Under the pieces are notes generated by a model. That model worked only from the letters and a program-made list of their open reading frames with translations, searched no databases and had not been told where the DNA came from. A stretch of 64,000 bases of DNA from JALYLC01 sp963743275 (lineage in GTDB: Bacteria; Actinomycetota; Thermoleophilia; Gaiellales; JALYLC01), in contig CAVUPB010000008.1 in NCBI GenBank assembly GCA_963743275.1, forward strand, positions 1-64,000, in the 5' to 3' direction. Numbering within the stretch: the first letter of the stretch is position 1; each line of letters begins with the position of its first letter. This document shows positions 15,818-25,226 of this stretch, piece by piece. A program made the position numbers and the translations under genes.

Positions 15818-16756
15818 ATGTCGGAGCTCGAGCGCAAGCTGTCCGGCGAGGGCCTCGTGATCACGGGCGAGCTGCCCGTGGTCGACGGCGGGGGACTCGA
15901 CGCCGTGCGCCAGAAGCTCGAGCAGTACGCGCCGTGGGTCGACGCCGTGAACGCGACCGACAACACCGCGGCCCACGCTCACGCCTCCAACGTGTCCGTC
16001 GCGATCGCGCTCAAGACGCTCGGCATGGAGCCGATCCTGCAGGTCGTGTGCCGTGACAAGAACCGGCTCGCGATCCAGGCCGACATCGTCGGCGCGGCGT
16101 TGCATGGCGTGGAGAACATCTCCTGCCTCACGGGCGACGACGTCACGGCCGGCGACGAGCCCGAGACGCGCCGCGTCTTCGATCTCGACGGCCCGCAGGT
16201 GATCGTGGCCGCAGCGGCGATCGCGCGCGGCGAATACCTCTCGGGCCGCAAGATCGAGCCGGCGCCGCACCTCTTCATCGGCGCCGTCGAGAACCCGTAC
16301 GCCCCGCCGCGGGAGTATCGCGCCGACCGCGCGGTCAAGAAGGCGCGCGCGGGTGCGCGCTTCCTGCAGCTGCAGATCGGCTACGAGCCCGCGCAGCTCG
16401 AGGCGTTCTGCGCCGAATGGGCGCGCGTCGGCCTCTTCAACCGCACCGCGCTGCTGCCGTCGATCTGCCTGGTCGCCGGCGCGCGGCCACTCGAGTTCAT
16501 GGAGACCGAGGTGCCCGGCATCACGGTGCCCGCGCAGGTCATCGAGCGCGTCAAGAGCGCCGCCGACCCGCGCGAAGAGGCCTTCGAGCTCGCGGTCGAA
16601 CAGGCGCGTCACGCCCTCGCACAACCGGGCGTGCGCGGACTCCACCTCATCTCGTTCCGCAAGGACGACGCGGTCGGGCGCTTGTGCGAGCGGCTCGGCA
16701 TTCCCCCAACGAAGGAGCGAGACGCGCGTGGACACGGTTCTCCAGTCACGGTCTAG
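15818..16756 (+). CDS. 5,10-methylenetetrahydrofolate reductase (MetF-like)
   Basis: 312 aa flavin-dependent (beta/alpha)8 enzyme. Seen: ITGELPVVDG (substrate-binding Glu region), VNATDNTAAHAHASN, LGMEPILQVVCRDKNRLAIQADIVGA, NISCLTGDD, GARFLQLQIGYEP. In this context it likely runs toward oxidation, turning methyl-THF made by the neighbouring methyltransferase into methylene-THF, with the MetV-like protein as electron partner (inference). Its 3' end overlaps the next gene by 29 bases. Confidence 0.9.
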   Translation: MSELERKLSGEGLVITGELPVVDGGGLDAVRQKLEQYAPWVDAVNATDNTAAHAHASNVSVAIALKTLGMEPILQVVCRDKNRLAIQADIVGAALHGVENISCLTGDDVTAGDEPETRRVFDLDGPQVIVAAAAIARGEYLSGRKIEPAPHLFIGAVENPYAPPREYRADRAVKKARAGARFLQLQIGYEPAQLEAFCAEWARVGLFNRTALLPSICLVAGARPLEFMETEVPGITVPAQVIERVKSAADPREEAFELAVEQARHALAQPGVRGLHLISFRKDDAVGRLCERLGIPPTKERDARGHGSPVTV

Positions 16757-17588
16757 GACCGTCACGATCGCGATCGACAAGCCGTTCTGCATCGTCGGCG
16801 AGCGCATCAACCCGACCGGCCGCAAGGCCTTCGCCGCCGAGTTGCGCAACGGCAACCTGGATCAGGTGCTCGAGGACGCCGACGCCCAGATCGCCATGGG
16901 CTGCGACATGCTCGACGTCAACGCCGGCATCCCGCTCGTCGACGAGGCCGAGCTGCTCGCGAAGATGATCCGCCTGCTCCAGGCGCACACCGACATTCCG
17001 CTCTGCATCGACTCCTCGGTGATCGAGGCGCTCGAGGCCGGGCTCGACGCCTACGAGGGCAAGGCGCTCGTCAACTCGGTGACGGGCGAGGACGAGCGCC
17101 TCGAGGTCATCCTGCCGATCGTCGCCAAGCACGGCGCGGCCGTGATCGGGCTGACGAACGACGAGACGGGCATCCCCGAGACGGCCGAGAAGCGCCTCGA
17201 GATCGCGCGCAAGATCGTGTCGGTCTGCGGCGACCACGGCATTCCGCCCGAGGACGTCGTGCTCGATCCGCTCGCGATGACGGTGGGCGCCGACCCGCAG
17301 GCGGTGCGCATCACGCTCGACGCGATCGAGATGATCCGCGACGAGCTCGGCGTGAACATGTGCCTGGGCGCGTCCAACGTGTCGTTCGGGCTGCCCGAGC
17401 GCCACACGCTCAACGCCGCGTTCCTCGCCATGGCCTCGGCCCACGGTCTCACGAGCGCGATCATGAACGGGCTCTCCGAGGAGTGCGTGCGCAGCGTGCG
17501 CGCGAGCGACCTCATGCTCGGCAAGGACGAGTGGGGCGCCAACTGGATCGCCTCGCACCGCGCGCGTCAGGCGGCCGTCCCCTCGTGA
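16728..17588 (+). CDS. Methyltetrahydrofolate:corrinoid methyltransferase (pterin-binding, MtgA/AcsE-like)
   Basis: 286 aa TIM barrel of the pterin-binding family (with AcsE and the pterin domain of MetH): CIVGERINPTGRKAF, MGCDMLDVNAGIPL, PLCIDSSVIEALEAGL, ALVNSVTGED, AAVIGLTNDETGIP, LDPLAMTVGAD, LGASNVSFGLPERHTLNAAF. In acetogen betaine systems MtgA moves methyl from the corrinoid protein to tetrahydrofolate. Start GTG 16728, preceded by GAAGGAG about 9 bases upstream and embedded in the end of the reductase gene. Confidence 0.9.
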   Translation: MDTVLQSRSRTVTIAIDKPFCIVGERINPTGRKAFAAELRNGNLDQVLEDADAQIAMGCDMLDVNAGIPLVDEAELLAKMIRLLQAHTDIPLCIDSSVIEALEAGLDAYEGKALVNSVTGEDERLEVILPIVAKHGAAVIGLTNDETGIPETAEKRLEIARKIVSVCGDHGIPPEDVVLDPLAMTVGADPQAVRITLDAIEMIRDELGVNMCLGASNVSFGLPERHTLNAAFLAMASAHGLTSAIMNGLSEECVRSVRASDLMLGKDEWGANWIASHRARQAAVPS

Positions 17589-19452
17589 GCGTGGCCTCCC
17601 AGGAGGCGATGACCGGGGAGGGCGTCGGCCGCGTCCGGCTGCGCTTCCTGCCCGACGGCCCGGAGGTCAAGGTGCCGCCGGGCGTCAGCCTGTTCGACGC
17701 CGCGAGCTGGAACGGGGTCGCGATCGACTCGACCTGCGGCGGCTACGGCACGTGCAAGAAGTGCAAGGTGCGCATCGTCGAGGGCGAGCTGCCCGTCAGC
17801 TCCGTCGACCCGCGCGCGTTCAGCCCCGACGAGCTGCGCGACGGCTGGCGCCTGGCCTGCCGCGCGCAGGCCTCGTGCGACCTCGTGATCGACGTGCCGC
17901 CGCTGCAGACGCGGCCGAAGGCGGCGACCGTCGGCGTCGGCCGCCAGGTGATCCTGCGCCCGAGCGTGCAGAAGCGCTATCTCGAGCTCGCCGAGCCGAC
18001 GCTGCAGGACCAGGTCTCCGACCTCGAGCGCATCCTCCAGGCGATGGACGACCTCGAGCTGCGCGTCGGCGTCGACGTCGTGCGCACGCTGCCGAAGCTC
18101 GTGCGCGAGAGCGACTGGAAGGTCACGGCGGTCGTCGTCGACGACGAGCTGATCGGCGTCGAGGCCGGCGACACGACGGCGCGCATGTTCGGCATCGCGT
18201 TCGACCTCGGCACGACGACGGTCGTGGCGACGCTGCTCGACCTCTCGACCGGGACGCCCGTGGCGGTGCGCTCGATCCTCAACCGCCAGCAGCCCTACGG
18301 CGCCGACGTCATCCGCCGCATCTCGGCCACGATGATGGATGCGACCGTCGGGCCGAAGCTGCAGGACCTGGCGCAGAGCACGCTCGCCGACCTCGTGTCC
18401 GAGGTGCTCGAGCAGGGCGGCGTCGCGCCCGAGGAGGTCTACGAGGTCGCGCTCGCCGGCAACGCGACGATGACGGAGCTGCTGCTCGGCATCGACCCCG
18501 AGCCGGTCGGCGTGGCGCCGTTCATCATGGCGGCCTCGAGCTATCCGCTCATGCGCGCCTCCGACTTCGGCGTGACCGCGCACCCGCGCGCCCACGCGCA
18601 CGTCTTCCCTGCGCTCGGCGCCTACGTCGGCGGCGACATCGTCGCGGGCCTGCTGGCCTCGGGCATGACGCGCGACAAGCGCCTGCGCCTGTTCATCGAC
18701 GTCGGCACGAACTGCGAGATCGCACTCGGCAACGCCGAGCGGCTGCTCACGACGGCCGCGCCCGCGGGCCCCGCCTTCGAGGCGGCGCAGATCCGCTGCG
18801 GCATGCGCGCCGCCGACGGCGCCATCGAGACGATCGTGATCAAGAGCGGCGACCTCGAGCTCGGCGTGATCGGCGATACGACCCCTGTCGGCATCTGCGG
18901 CTCGGGCCTCGTGGACGCGGTCGCCGAGCTCGTCAAGTGCGGACTGCTCGATTCCTCGGGCCGTTTCGTGCCCGACGAGAAGGCGGCCGAGCTGCACCCC
19001 GCTCTCGCCGAGCGTCTCGTCGCGATCGACGGCGAGCGCATCTTCGTGCTCGCCTGGGCCGGCGAGCCGGGCGACCCGGACGGGGCGGTCTACCTCTCGC
19101 AGCGCGACGTGCGCGAGCTGCAGTTCGCGAAGGCCTCGATCGCGACCGGCTGGGCGCTGCTCGTCGAGGAGCTCGGCATCAAGGTCGCGGACATCCAGCA
19201 GGTGCTGCTGGCGGGGTCGTTCGGGTCGTACCTCTCGCCCGCCTCGGCGGTGCGCATCGGGCTCGTCCCCAAGCTCGCGCTGCCGCGCATCGTGGCGGCG
19301 GGCAACGTCGCCGGCGAGGGCGCGAAGATGATCCTGCTGTCGGCGCAGGAGCGCCACGCCGCCGCGGCGCTCGTGCACGAGGTCGAGTACGTCGAGCTCT
19401 CCGACCGGCCCGACTTCAACGACCTCTTCATCGACCAGCTGTCGTTCCCGGC

Positions 19453-19456
<4 letters not shown>
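17585..19456 (+). CDS. Reductive activator of corrinoid proteins (RACo/RamA-like ASKHA ferredoxin protein)
   Basis: About 623 aa. N-terminal 2Fe-2S ferredoxin with C51-x5-C57-x2-C60 and C92 (STCGGYGTCKKCK, LACRAQ), a linker, then a large ASKHA ATPase domain (FGIAFDLGTTTVVATLLDL phosphate loop; LFIDVGTNCEIALGN; ICGSGLVDAVAEL; LLAGSFGSYLSPASA). These proteins reduce accidentally oxidised Co(II) corrinoid to Co(I) with ATP hydrolysis, which corrinoid methyltransfer requires. Start GTG 17585 overlaps the upstream stop; GTG 17591 also fits. Confidence 0.92.
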
Positions 19457-20043
<587 letters not shown>

Positions 20044-20068
20044 CGCAGCGCGTCGTGGCAGGCAGCCC

Positions 20069-20074
20069 TACGAT
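20069..20074 (+). promoter_or_regulatory. Possible -10 box TACGAT, leaderless start
   Basis: TACGAT lies 7 bases upstream of the GTG at 20082, which has no ribosome site, so transcription may begin at or next to the start codon. Confidence 0.4.
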
Positions 20075-20081
20075 CCGCAGC

Positions 20082-20480
20082 GTGAGCGACTCCCCATCTG
20101 ACGATCGCTTCGAGCGCGGGCTCGAGGCCCGCCGGCGCGTCGTCGGCGCCGGCTACGTCGAGCAGCAGTTCGCGGCCGCGGGCGAGCTCGACCGCGACTT
20201 CCAGCGCATGGTCACCGAGTACTGCTGGGGCGAGGTCTGGACGGGCACGGCGCTGAGCGACAAGCAGCGCAGCCTCCACAACCTCTGCCTGCTGGCGGCG
20301 CTCAACCGTCCGACCGAGTTCGAGACCCACTGCCGCGGCGCCCTGCGCACCGGCGTCACGGTCGAGGAGCTGCGGGAGACGCTGACGCAGATCGCGGTGT
20401 ATGCCGGCGTGCCCGCCGGCATGGAGGCGTTCCGCATCGCCCGCCGCGTGCTCGCCGAGCACACCGCCGCCGCGGACTGA
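20082..20480 (+). CDS. Carboxymuconolactone decarboxylase-family protein
   Basis: 132 aa. AhpD/CMD fold: ERGLEARRRVVGAGYVEQQ, FQRMVTEYCWGEVWTG, LSDKQRSLHNLCLLAALNRPTEFETHCRGALRTGVT, EELRETLTQIAVYAGVPAG. It lacks the CxxC of the peroxidase branch and resembles PcaC-type proteins. Its role beside methyl-group catabolism is unclear; it may act on the demethylated carbon skeleton (inference). GTG 20082 is chosen by homology; GTG 20055 is in frame. Confidence 0.8.
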   Translation: MSDSPSDDRFERGLEARRRVVGAGYVEQQFAAAGELDRDFQRMVTEYCWGEVWTGTALSDKQRSLHNLCLLAALNRPTEFETHCRGALRTGVTVEELRETLTQIAVYAGVPAGMEAFRIARRVLAEHTAAAD

Positions 20481-20565
20481 CCGCCGCTTGCACTGGAGCT
20501 GTGCGCGTGAGAGAGTCGCACGCGCATTCTTCCCCGCCGATTGAGTCAAGCACCAGGGAGGGCTC

Positions 20566-22118
20566 ATGAGTGAACCGGTCCACGCCGACGCGCACGATCT
20601 CGCGTCGTTCGGCTACAAGCAGGAGCTGCACCGCTCGCTCGGGTCGTTCTCGAGCTTCGCCGCGGGCTTCTCGTACATCTCGATCCTGACCGGCATGTTC
20701 CAGACCGCCGCTCTGGGCTTCCTCTTCGCCGGGCGCGCGTTCATCTGGGCCTGGCCGATCGTCTTCGTCGGACAGATGGCGGTCGCGCTGCAGTTCGCCG
20801 AGCTGTCGGCGCACTACCCGCTCGCGGGATCGGTCTACCAGTGGTCGAAGCGGCTGGCGGGCAAGCCGTGGGCCTGGAACACCGGCTGGATCTACCTCTG
20901 CGCGCAGATCGTGACGATCCCGGCGGTGGCGCTGGCGTGGCAGGTGATCCTGCCGCAGATCTACGCCGAAGTTCCAGTTCATCAAGTGCACGGTCTCGAC
21001 GGCCGCCGGCTCGACTGCGCCGACAAGAACTACCCGGGCATCTTCGATGCGGCGTTCGCGAAGAACGCGTTCATCCTCGGCGCCATCATGATCGTTCTCG
21101 ACGACGATCGTGAACCTGATGGGCGTGCGCATCATCTCGCGGGTCAACAACATCGGCGTGATCGCCGAGCTCATCGGCGCGGTCGGCCTCATCCTCCTGC
21201 TGATCATCAACATCAAGCACGGGCCCTCGGTGCTCTTCAAGACCGACGGCACGGGCACGGGCCACGACTGGGGCTACTTCGGCGCGCTGCTGGTCGGCGC
21301 GATCATGCCGCTCTACGTGATGTACGGCTTCGACACCGCGGGCTCGCTCGCCGAGGAGACGGCCGACCCGCGACGCACGGCACCGAGGGCCTTGATCCGC
21401 GCGCTCCTGACGGCGGGGATCCTGGGCTTCCTGCTGATCGGCTTCGGCACGATGGCCGTCGACAAGGGCGCGACCGGGTTCGGCCTGACGTCGATCACGA
21501 AGGACGTGCTCGGCGACACCTGGGGCAAGATCTGGCTGGCCGACGTCGCGCTCGCGATCTTCGTCTGCTGCCTCGCGATCCAGGCGATGAGCATCCGCAT
21601 CCTGTTCTCGATGGCGCGCGACGACAACCTGCCGTTCGCGCGCGCGATCGCGAGCGTCTCGGCGCAGCGCCGCGTGCCGTCGTGCCGGCGCTCGACGTCG
21701 GGCGTGATCGCGCTGATCATCCTCGCGTTCAACATCGTCAACCCGTCGGCGTTCACGATCATCATCTCGCTGGGGATCATCCTCATGTACCTCGCGTACC
21801 TGGGCGTGACGATCCCGCTCCTGCGCAAGCGGCTCGCCGGCTGGCCCGGCAACCTCCCGGACGCCAAGGACGGGCTGTTCTCGCTCGGCACCGTGGGCCG
21901 TGATCACGAACGTGATCGCGATCGGCTACGGCGCGGCGATGGTCGTGAACCTCGAGTGGCCGCGCATCGCGCTCTACATCGACGACACGTACAAGTGGGG
22001 CCCGATCGTCGCGACGCTCGTTCTGGTCGGGTTCGGGGTGGTCTACTACTACGCCATCCAGCGGCACAAGGGCGAGGTGCTCGAGGAGCACCGCGCCGAG
22101 GCTGTCGCCGGCGACTGA
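20566..22118 (+). pseudogene. APC-superfamily amino acid/amine permease, frameshifted
   Basis: Three frames together encode one 12-helix permease of about 515 aa: N-terminus QELHRSLGSFSSFAAGFSYISI (the APC helix 1 motif), GSVYQWSKRLAGKPWAWNTGW, then NLMGVRIISRVNNIGVIAE, and C-terminal helices from VITNVIAIGYGAAMVVNLEWPR. Single-base insertions near 21100 and 21899 shift the frame. A third disturbance near 20965-20995 may be compensated locally, since PKFQFIKCT appears in another frame. A strong AGGGAGG precedes the ATG. If intact in reality, it would import the methylated amine for the methyltransferase system. Confidence 0.8.
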
Positions 22119-22124
22119 CCTGTG

Positions 22125-22156
22125 CGGGGTGGGCGGGCGCCGTCCCGCCCACCCCG
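22125..22156 (+). terminator. Hairpin terminator after permease
   Basis: Perfect 13-bp inverted repeat CGGGGTGGGCGGG (22125-22137) and its complement (22144-22156) with a 6-base loop, starting 6 bases after the permease stop. It marks the end of the methyltransferase operon. Confidence 0.85.
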
Positions 22157-22166
22157 TAGCGGCTCT

Positions 22167-22529
22167 ATGGAAGACCTCCTGCGACAGCTCGCCCAGCGCG
22201 ACGCGAAGGCGATCCGCGGCGGCATCGTCGCCGTCGCCATCGCGGGTGCGGTCGCCGTGGTCGGCCTCTTCACGCCCGCGCTGGTCGGCGGCGTGGCCAT
22301 CCTCATCGGCGTCTTCGTGCAGCTCAACAGCCTCTACGCCTGGGCGGCGGGCCCGAAGATGATGGCGGAGCGCCGGCCCGTGCTCGCGCCCGCCGTCGTC
22401 GCCGGGATCCCGATGGCGCTCGGCGCCTACGCCGTCTTCGGCGGCGTCGGCGCGATCGTCGCCTCGCTGCCGGCGGCCGCGATCGCGACGATCGTGATCG
22501 GCATGAAGATCGCGTCCGAGCGGGCCTGA
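22167..22529 (+). CDS. Small integral membrane protein, unknown
   Basis: 120 aa with four hydrophobic segments (about 18-38, 40-60, 75-95, 97-115): GGIVAVAIAGAVAVVGLF, LVGGVAILIGVFVQLNSLYAW, VVAGIPMALGAYAVFGGVGAI, SLPAAAIATIVIGMKIA. No recognisable family or catalytic motif. It ends 5 bases before the glycosyltransferase gene and is probably co-transcribed with it. Confidence 0.65.
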   Translation: MEDLLRQLAQRDAKAIRGGIVAVAIAGAVAVVGLFTPALVGGVAILIGVFVQLNSLYAWAAGPKMMAERRPVLAPAVVAGIPMALGAYAVFGGVGAIVASLPAAAIATIVIGMKIASERA

Positions 22530-22534
22530 CTGCG

Positions 22535-23812
22535 ATGGCGACGATCGTCTTCTTCCCCGAGGGCGCGCACGGCCCGACCAACAACTGCGCCGGCATCGGC
22601 GCGGTGCTGCGCGAGCGCGGGCACCGCGTCGTCTTCATCGTCGAGGAGTCGTTCGCGGGCACGCTCGAGGCGCGCGGCTTCGAGGAGCGGCTGATGCGCC
22701 TGGGCCCGCCGCCCGCCCAGGAGGAGGCGCCCGGGCAGTTCTGGATCGATTTCATCCGCGACACGGCGCCCGTGTTCCGCAAGCCGACGCTCGAGCAGCT
22801 CGGCGAGTTCATCGCGCCGACGTTCGAGGCGCTCTGCGACGGCGCGCGCTACGTCCACGAGCGATTGGGCGAGATCATCGACGAGCTGCAGCCCGACGTC
22901 ATCGTCGAGGACAACGTCGTCTCGTTCCCCGCCCTCGCCGCGAGCGGCCGCCGCTGGGCGCGCATCGTCTCGTGCAACCCGCTCGAGATCCGCGACGCCG
23001 GCCTGCCACCCGTGTTCTCGGGCTATCCCGAGGCCGACCGCTCGGGCTGGGCGGCGTACGCGGACGAGTTCCGGCGCACGCATGGCGAGCTCCACGCCGC
23101 CTTCGACGAGTTCCGGCGCGCGTGCGGCGCGCCGCCGCTGCCGGAGCTCGAGTTCATGGACAGCTCGCCCTACCTGAACCTCTACGGCTATCCCGACGAG
23201 GCCGACTACCGCCGCTCGCGACCGCTCGACGCGACGTGGCACAACGTCCAGACGAGCGTGCGGGCGAGCGAGCCCTGGGAGCTCCCCGAGCATCTGCAGG
23301 AGCGGCCGGGCGCGCTGATCTACCTCTCGCTCGGCTCGCTCGGCTCCGCCGACGTCGAGCTCATGCAGCGCCTCGTCGACATCCTCGGGACGACCCGGCA
23401 CCGCGTGGTCGTGTCCAAGGGCCCGCTCGCCGAGCAGATCCGCCTGCACGACAACATGTGCGGCGAGGGCCACCTGCCGCAGCCGGCGGTCATCCCGCTG
23501 GTCGATCTCGTGATCACGCACGGCGGCAACAACACCACCTGCGAGGCGCTCCACCACGGCAAGCCGATGGTCGTGCTGCCGATCTTCTGGGATCAGCACG
23601 ACAACGCCCAGCGCATGCAGGAGACGGGCCTCGGCCTGCGCCTGGCGACCTACGAGTGCGAGGCCGCGGAGCTCACGGGCGCGGTCGACCGGCTGCTCGC
23701 CGACGGCGCGCTGCACACGCGCCTCGCGGGCATGGCCCGGCGCCTGCAGCGGCGCTCGGGGACGGTCATGGCGGCCGATCTGATCGAGCAGCTCGCGCAG
23801 GCGCCCACCTGA
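22535..23812 (+). CDS. GT1-family (macrolide/UDP-glycosyl-type) glycosyltransferase
   Basis: 425 aa GT-B fold. C-terminal donor-binding signature VITHGGNNTTCEALHHGKPMVVLPIFWDQHDNAQRM is typical of UDP-sugar GT1 enzymes that glycosylate small hydrophobic acceptors such as macrolides, flavonoids or sterols. N-terminal ATIVFFPEGAHGPTNNCAGIGAVLRERGHRV is the acceptor domain start. Donor and acceptor cannot be told from sequence. Confidence 0.88.
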   Translation: MATIVFFPEGAHGPTNNCAGIGAVLRERGHRVVFIVEESFAGTLEARGFEERLMRLGPPPAQEEAPGQFWIDFIRDTAPVFRKPTLEQLGEFIAPTFEALCDGARYVHERLGEIIDELQPDVIVEDNVVSFPALAASGRRWARIVSCNPLEIRDAGLPPVFSGYPEADRSGWAAYADEFRRTHGELHAAFDEFRRACGAPPLPELEFMDSSPYLNLYGYPDEADYRRSRPLDATWHNVQTSVRASEPWELPEHLQERPGALIYLSLGSLGSADVELMQRLVDILGTTRHRVVVSKGPLAEQIRLHDNMCGEGHLPQPAVIPLVDLVITHGGNNTTCEALHHGKPMVVLPIFWDQHDNAQRMQETGLGLRLATYECEAAELTGAVDRLLADGALHTRLAGMARRLQRRSGTVMAADLIEQLAQAPT

Positions 23813-23820
23813 CGGCGGCG

Positions 23821-23851
23821 TGCAAAGTTGGGGTCAGACCCCAACTTTGCA
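23821..23851. terminator. Perfect GGGGTCAGACCCC palindrome, copy 2
   Basis: TGCAAAGTTGGGGTC (23821-23835), one A, then the exact complement (23837-23851): 15-bp arms. It lies between the convergent glycosyltransferase and stress-protein stops, 8 bases after the former. The first copy (12411) is also in a convergent gap and is followed by the same GCATSGCTCAGTCG sequence at the neighbouring stop codon. Confidence 0.85.
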
Positions 23852-23855
23852 TCGC

Positions 23856-24317
23856 TCAGTCGTCCGGGAGCCAGACGAGGCACGGGGTGTCGCGGCGCAC
23901 GCGGCGCGACCACGAGCGGTAGCGCCAGCGGCCCGCCGCGGCGCGCGAGGGCCCGAACACGAGCAGCCCGATGCCGCGCTCGGCGCACAGCGACGTCGCG
24001 GCCATCAGCGGGCGGGGGCTGTGGAAGATCAGCTCGTCGACCTGGACGCCGAGCGAGCGCGCCTCGCCCGCGGCCGCCCGCAGGGAGGCGTCGGCGTCGG
24101 GACGTCCGCGCATGCGCAGGACGGCGGCGGCGGAGTTGGGCCCGACCGGCACGGCGTCGCAGAGCACGAGCGGGCAGCCTGCCCCGAGCGCCGCCTCGAG
24201 CGCGAAGCGCTGCGCGCGGGCGTCGAGTGGCACGTCGAGCGTGAGCAGCATGACCGGCCGGCCCGTCGTGGCGGCGGTGCTGCTCGGGCGCGGCGCCTGG
24301 GTTCCCGGTGCGGTCAT
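23856..24317 (-). CDS. Universal stress protein (UspA) family
   Basis: 153 aa. Rossmann-like pattern VMLLTLDVPLDARAQRFALEAAL, a central SLGVQVDELIFHSPRPLMAATSLCAERGIGLLVFGP, and the end TPCLVWLPDD, as in single-domain Usp proteins. The ATP-binding loop is divergent (GPSRAAAGRWRYRSWS instead of G-x2-G-x9-G-S/T), so nucleotide binding is uncertain. Short Ala/Pro/Thr-rich N-terminus. Followed upstream by a cupin gene on the same strand. Confidence 0.7.
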   Translation of the reverse strand: MTAPGTQAPRPSSTAATTGRPVMLLTLDVPLDARAQRFALEAALGAGCPLVLCDAVPVGPNSAAAVLRMRGRPDADASLRAAAGEARSLGVQVDELIFHSPRPLMAATSLCAERGIGLLVFGPSRAAAGRWRYRSWSRRVRRDTPCLVWLPDD

Positions 24318-24328
24318 GCGACGGAGCG

Positions 24329-24688
24329 CTAGAGCGATTCCCGTCCGTCGTAGGCTGCGTTCGGCTGTGCTCCGATGACGAGGAAGCGCATGCCCTCGGG
24401 GCCGGCGAACGCCTGCCGCGTCGCGGCGGCATCGACGCGCAGGTAGTCGCCGGTGGCGACCGCGACGTCCTCGCCGGCGACCCGGAACCGCCCACCTCCG
24501 GTGAGCACGAGATAGACCTCCTCGTGCCCCGTCTCGGCCTCGTCGTGCTCCATCCCGGCCGCGTCCTCCGGGAGCCGCACCTCGTTGATGCCGAACGCCG
24601 TCGTGCCGAGCGCGCGGCGGATCTTCATGAAGACGCCGCGGAACGACTCGATGCCGGGATCGTCCCCGTGCAGGAGGGTGTAGGTCAC
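24329..24688 (-). CDS. Small cupin protein
   Basis: 119 aa single cupin: MEHDEAETGHEEVYLVLTGGGRFRV (motif 1) and the second strand block ATGDYLRVDAAATRQAFAGPEGM. It resembles the cupin at 39179 (both share FGINEVR/FGVNVIEG, HDEAETGHEEVY/HDETESGQQELF and FLVIGAQP/VLCIGAQA) and so is a paralogue. Some cupin His ligands are replaced, so metal binding may be altered. Function unknown. Confidence 0.8.
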   Translation of the reverse strand: MTYTLLHGDDPGIESFRGVFMKIRRALGTTAFGINEVRLPEDAAGMEHDEAETGHEEVYLVLTGGGRFRVAGEDVAVATGDYLRVDAAATRQAFAGPEGMRFLVIGAQPNAAYDGRESL

Positions 24689-24749
24689 GCCCCGACGATA
24701 CCCAGCGGCCCCGGCCAGGGCAATCCCCTCGCAGGTATCGCCGTGCCCC

Positions 24750-24755
24750 TATCGT
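24750..24755 (+). promoter_or_regulatory. -10 box TATCGT, leaderless start
   Basis: TATCGT is 6 bases upstream of the ATG at 24762. No Shine-Dalgarno sequence is present, so the transcript probably starts at or next to the A of ATG. Confidence 0.5.
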
Positions 24756-24761
24756 CTGCGC

Positions 24762-25226
24762 ATGCGGGCGTGGGTGAATGCGGTCGGCCCCCGCGGGGCG
24801 ACCCTCGTCGTGCTGCTCGCGCTCATCGCCGCCTGGCTGCCCGGAGTGCTCGCGAGCGACGTCCGCGGCCTGCGCTCGGCGCTGCGCCTCTCGGCACGCG
24901 AACGCGCGGACTTCCGCGGACCGGGCGCCAGGGACGGCACGAATCTCGCGCTCCTGCACGTGGCGGGCGCGAGGATCCCCGCGGGCGCGGGCTACGCGAT
25001 CGTCATGGGCGGGCGCTGGAAGGGGCGCCACCTGGCCGCCGGCGCGGCCCTCGCGCGCGAGGCCGGCACATCGTGGACGCAGTTCTCGCTCGCGCCGCGC
25101 GTCGAGGTCACCCGCTCGCGCGCGGCCTGGGTGCTGGTCATGGACTCCACGCCGCAGGGCGCGGGCTTCGCGCGGCCGCTGCATGCCTGGCGCTTCGGCC
25201 GCGACTGGCTGGTGGAGATGCGGTGA
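24762..25226 (+). CDS. Membrane-anchored protein, unknown
   Basis: 154 aa. One N-terminal hydrophobic segment (about 12-32, GATLVVLLALIAAWLPGVLA) acts as signal anchor; the remainder is extracytoplasmic, basic, and ends with HAWRFGRDWLVEMR. No known domain. It overlaps the next membrane gene by 4 bases (GTGA), so the two are made together and may work together. Confidence 0.65.
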   Translation: MRAWVNAVGPRGATLVVLLALIAAWLPGVLASDVRGLRSALRLSARERADFRGPGARDGTNLALLHVAGARIPAGAGYAIVMGGRWKGRHLAAGAALAREAGTSWTQFSLAPRVEVTRSRAAWVLVMDSTPQGAGFARPLHAWRFGRDWLVEMR

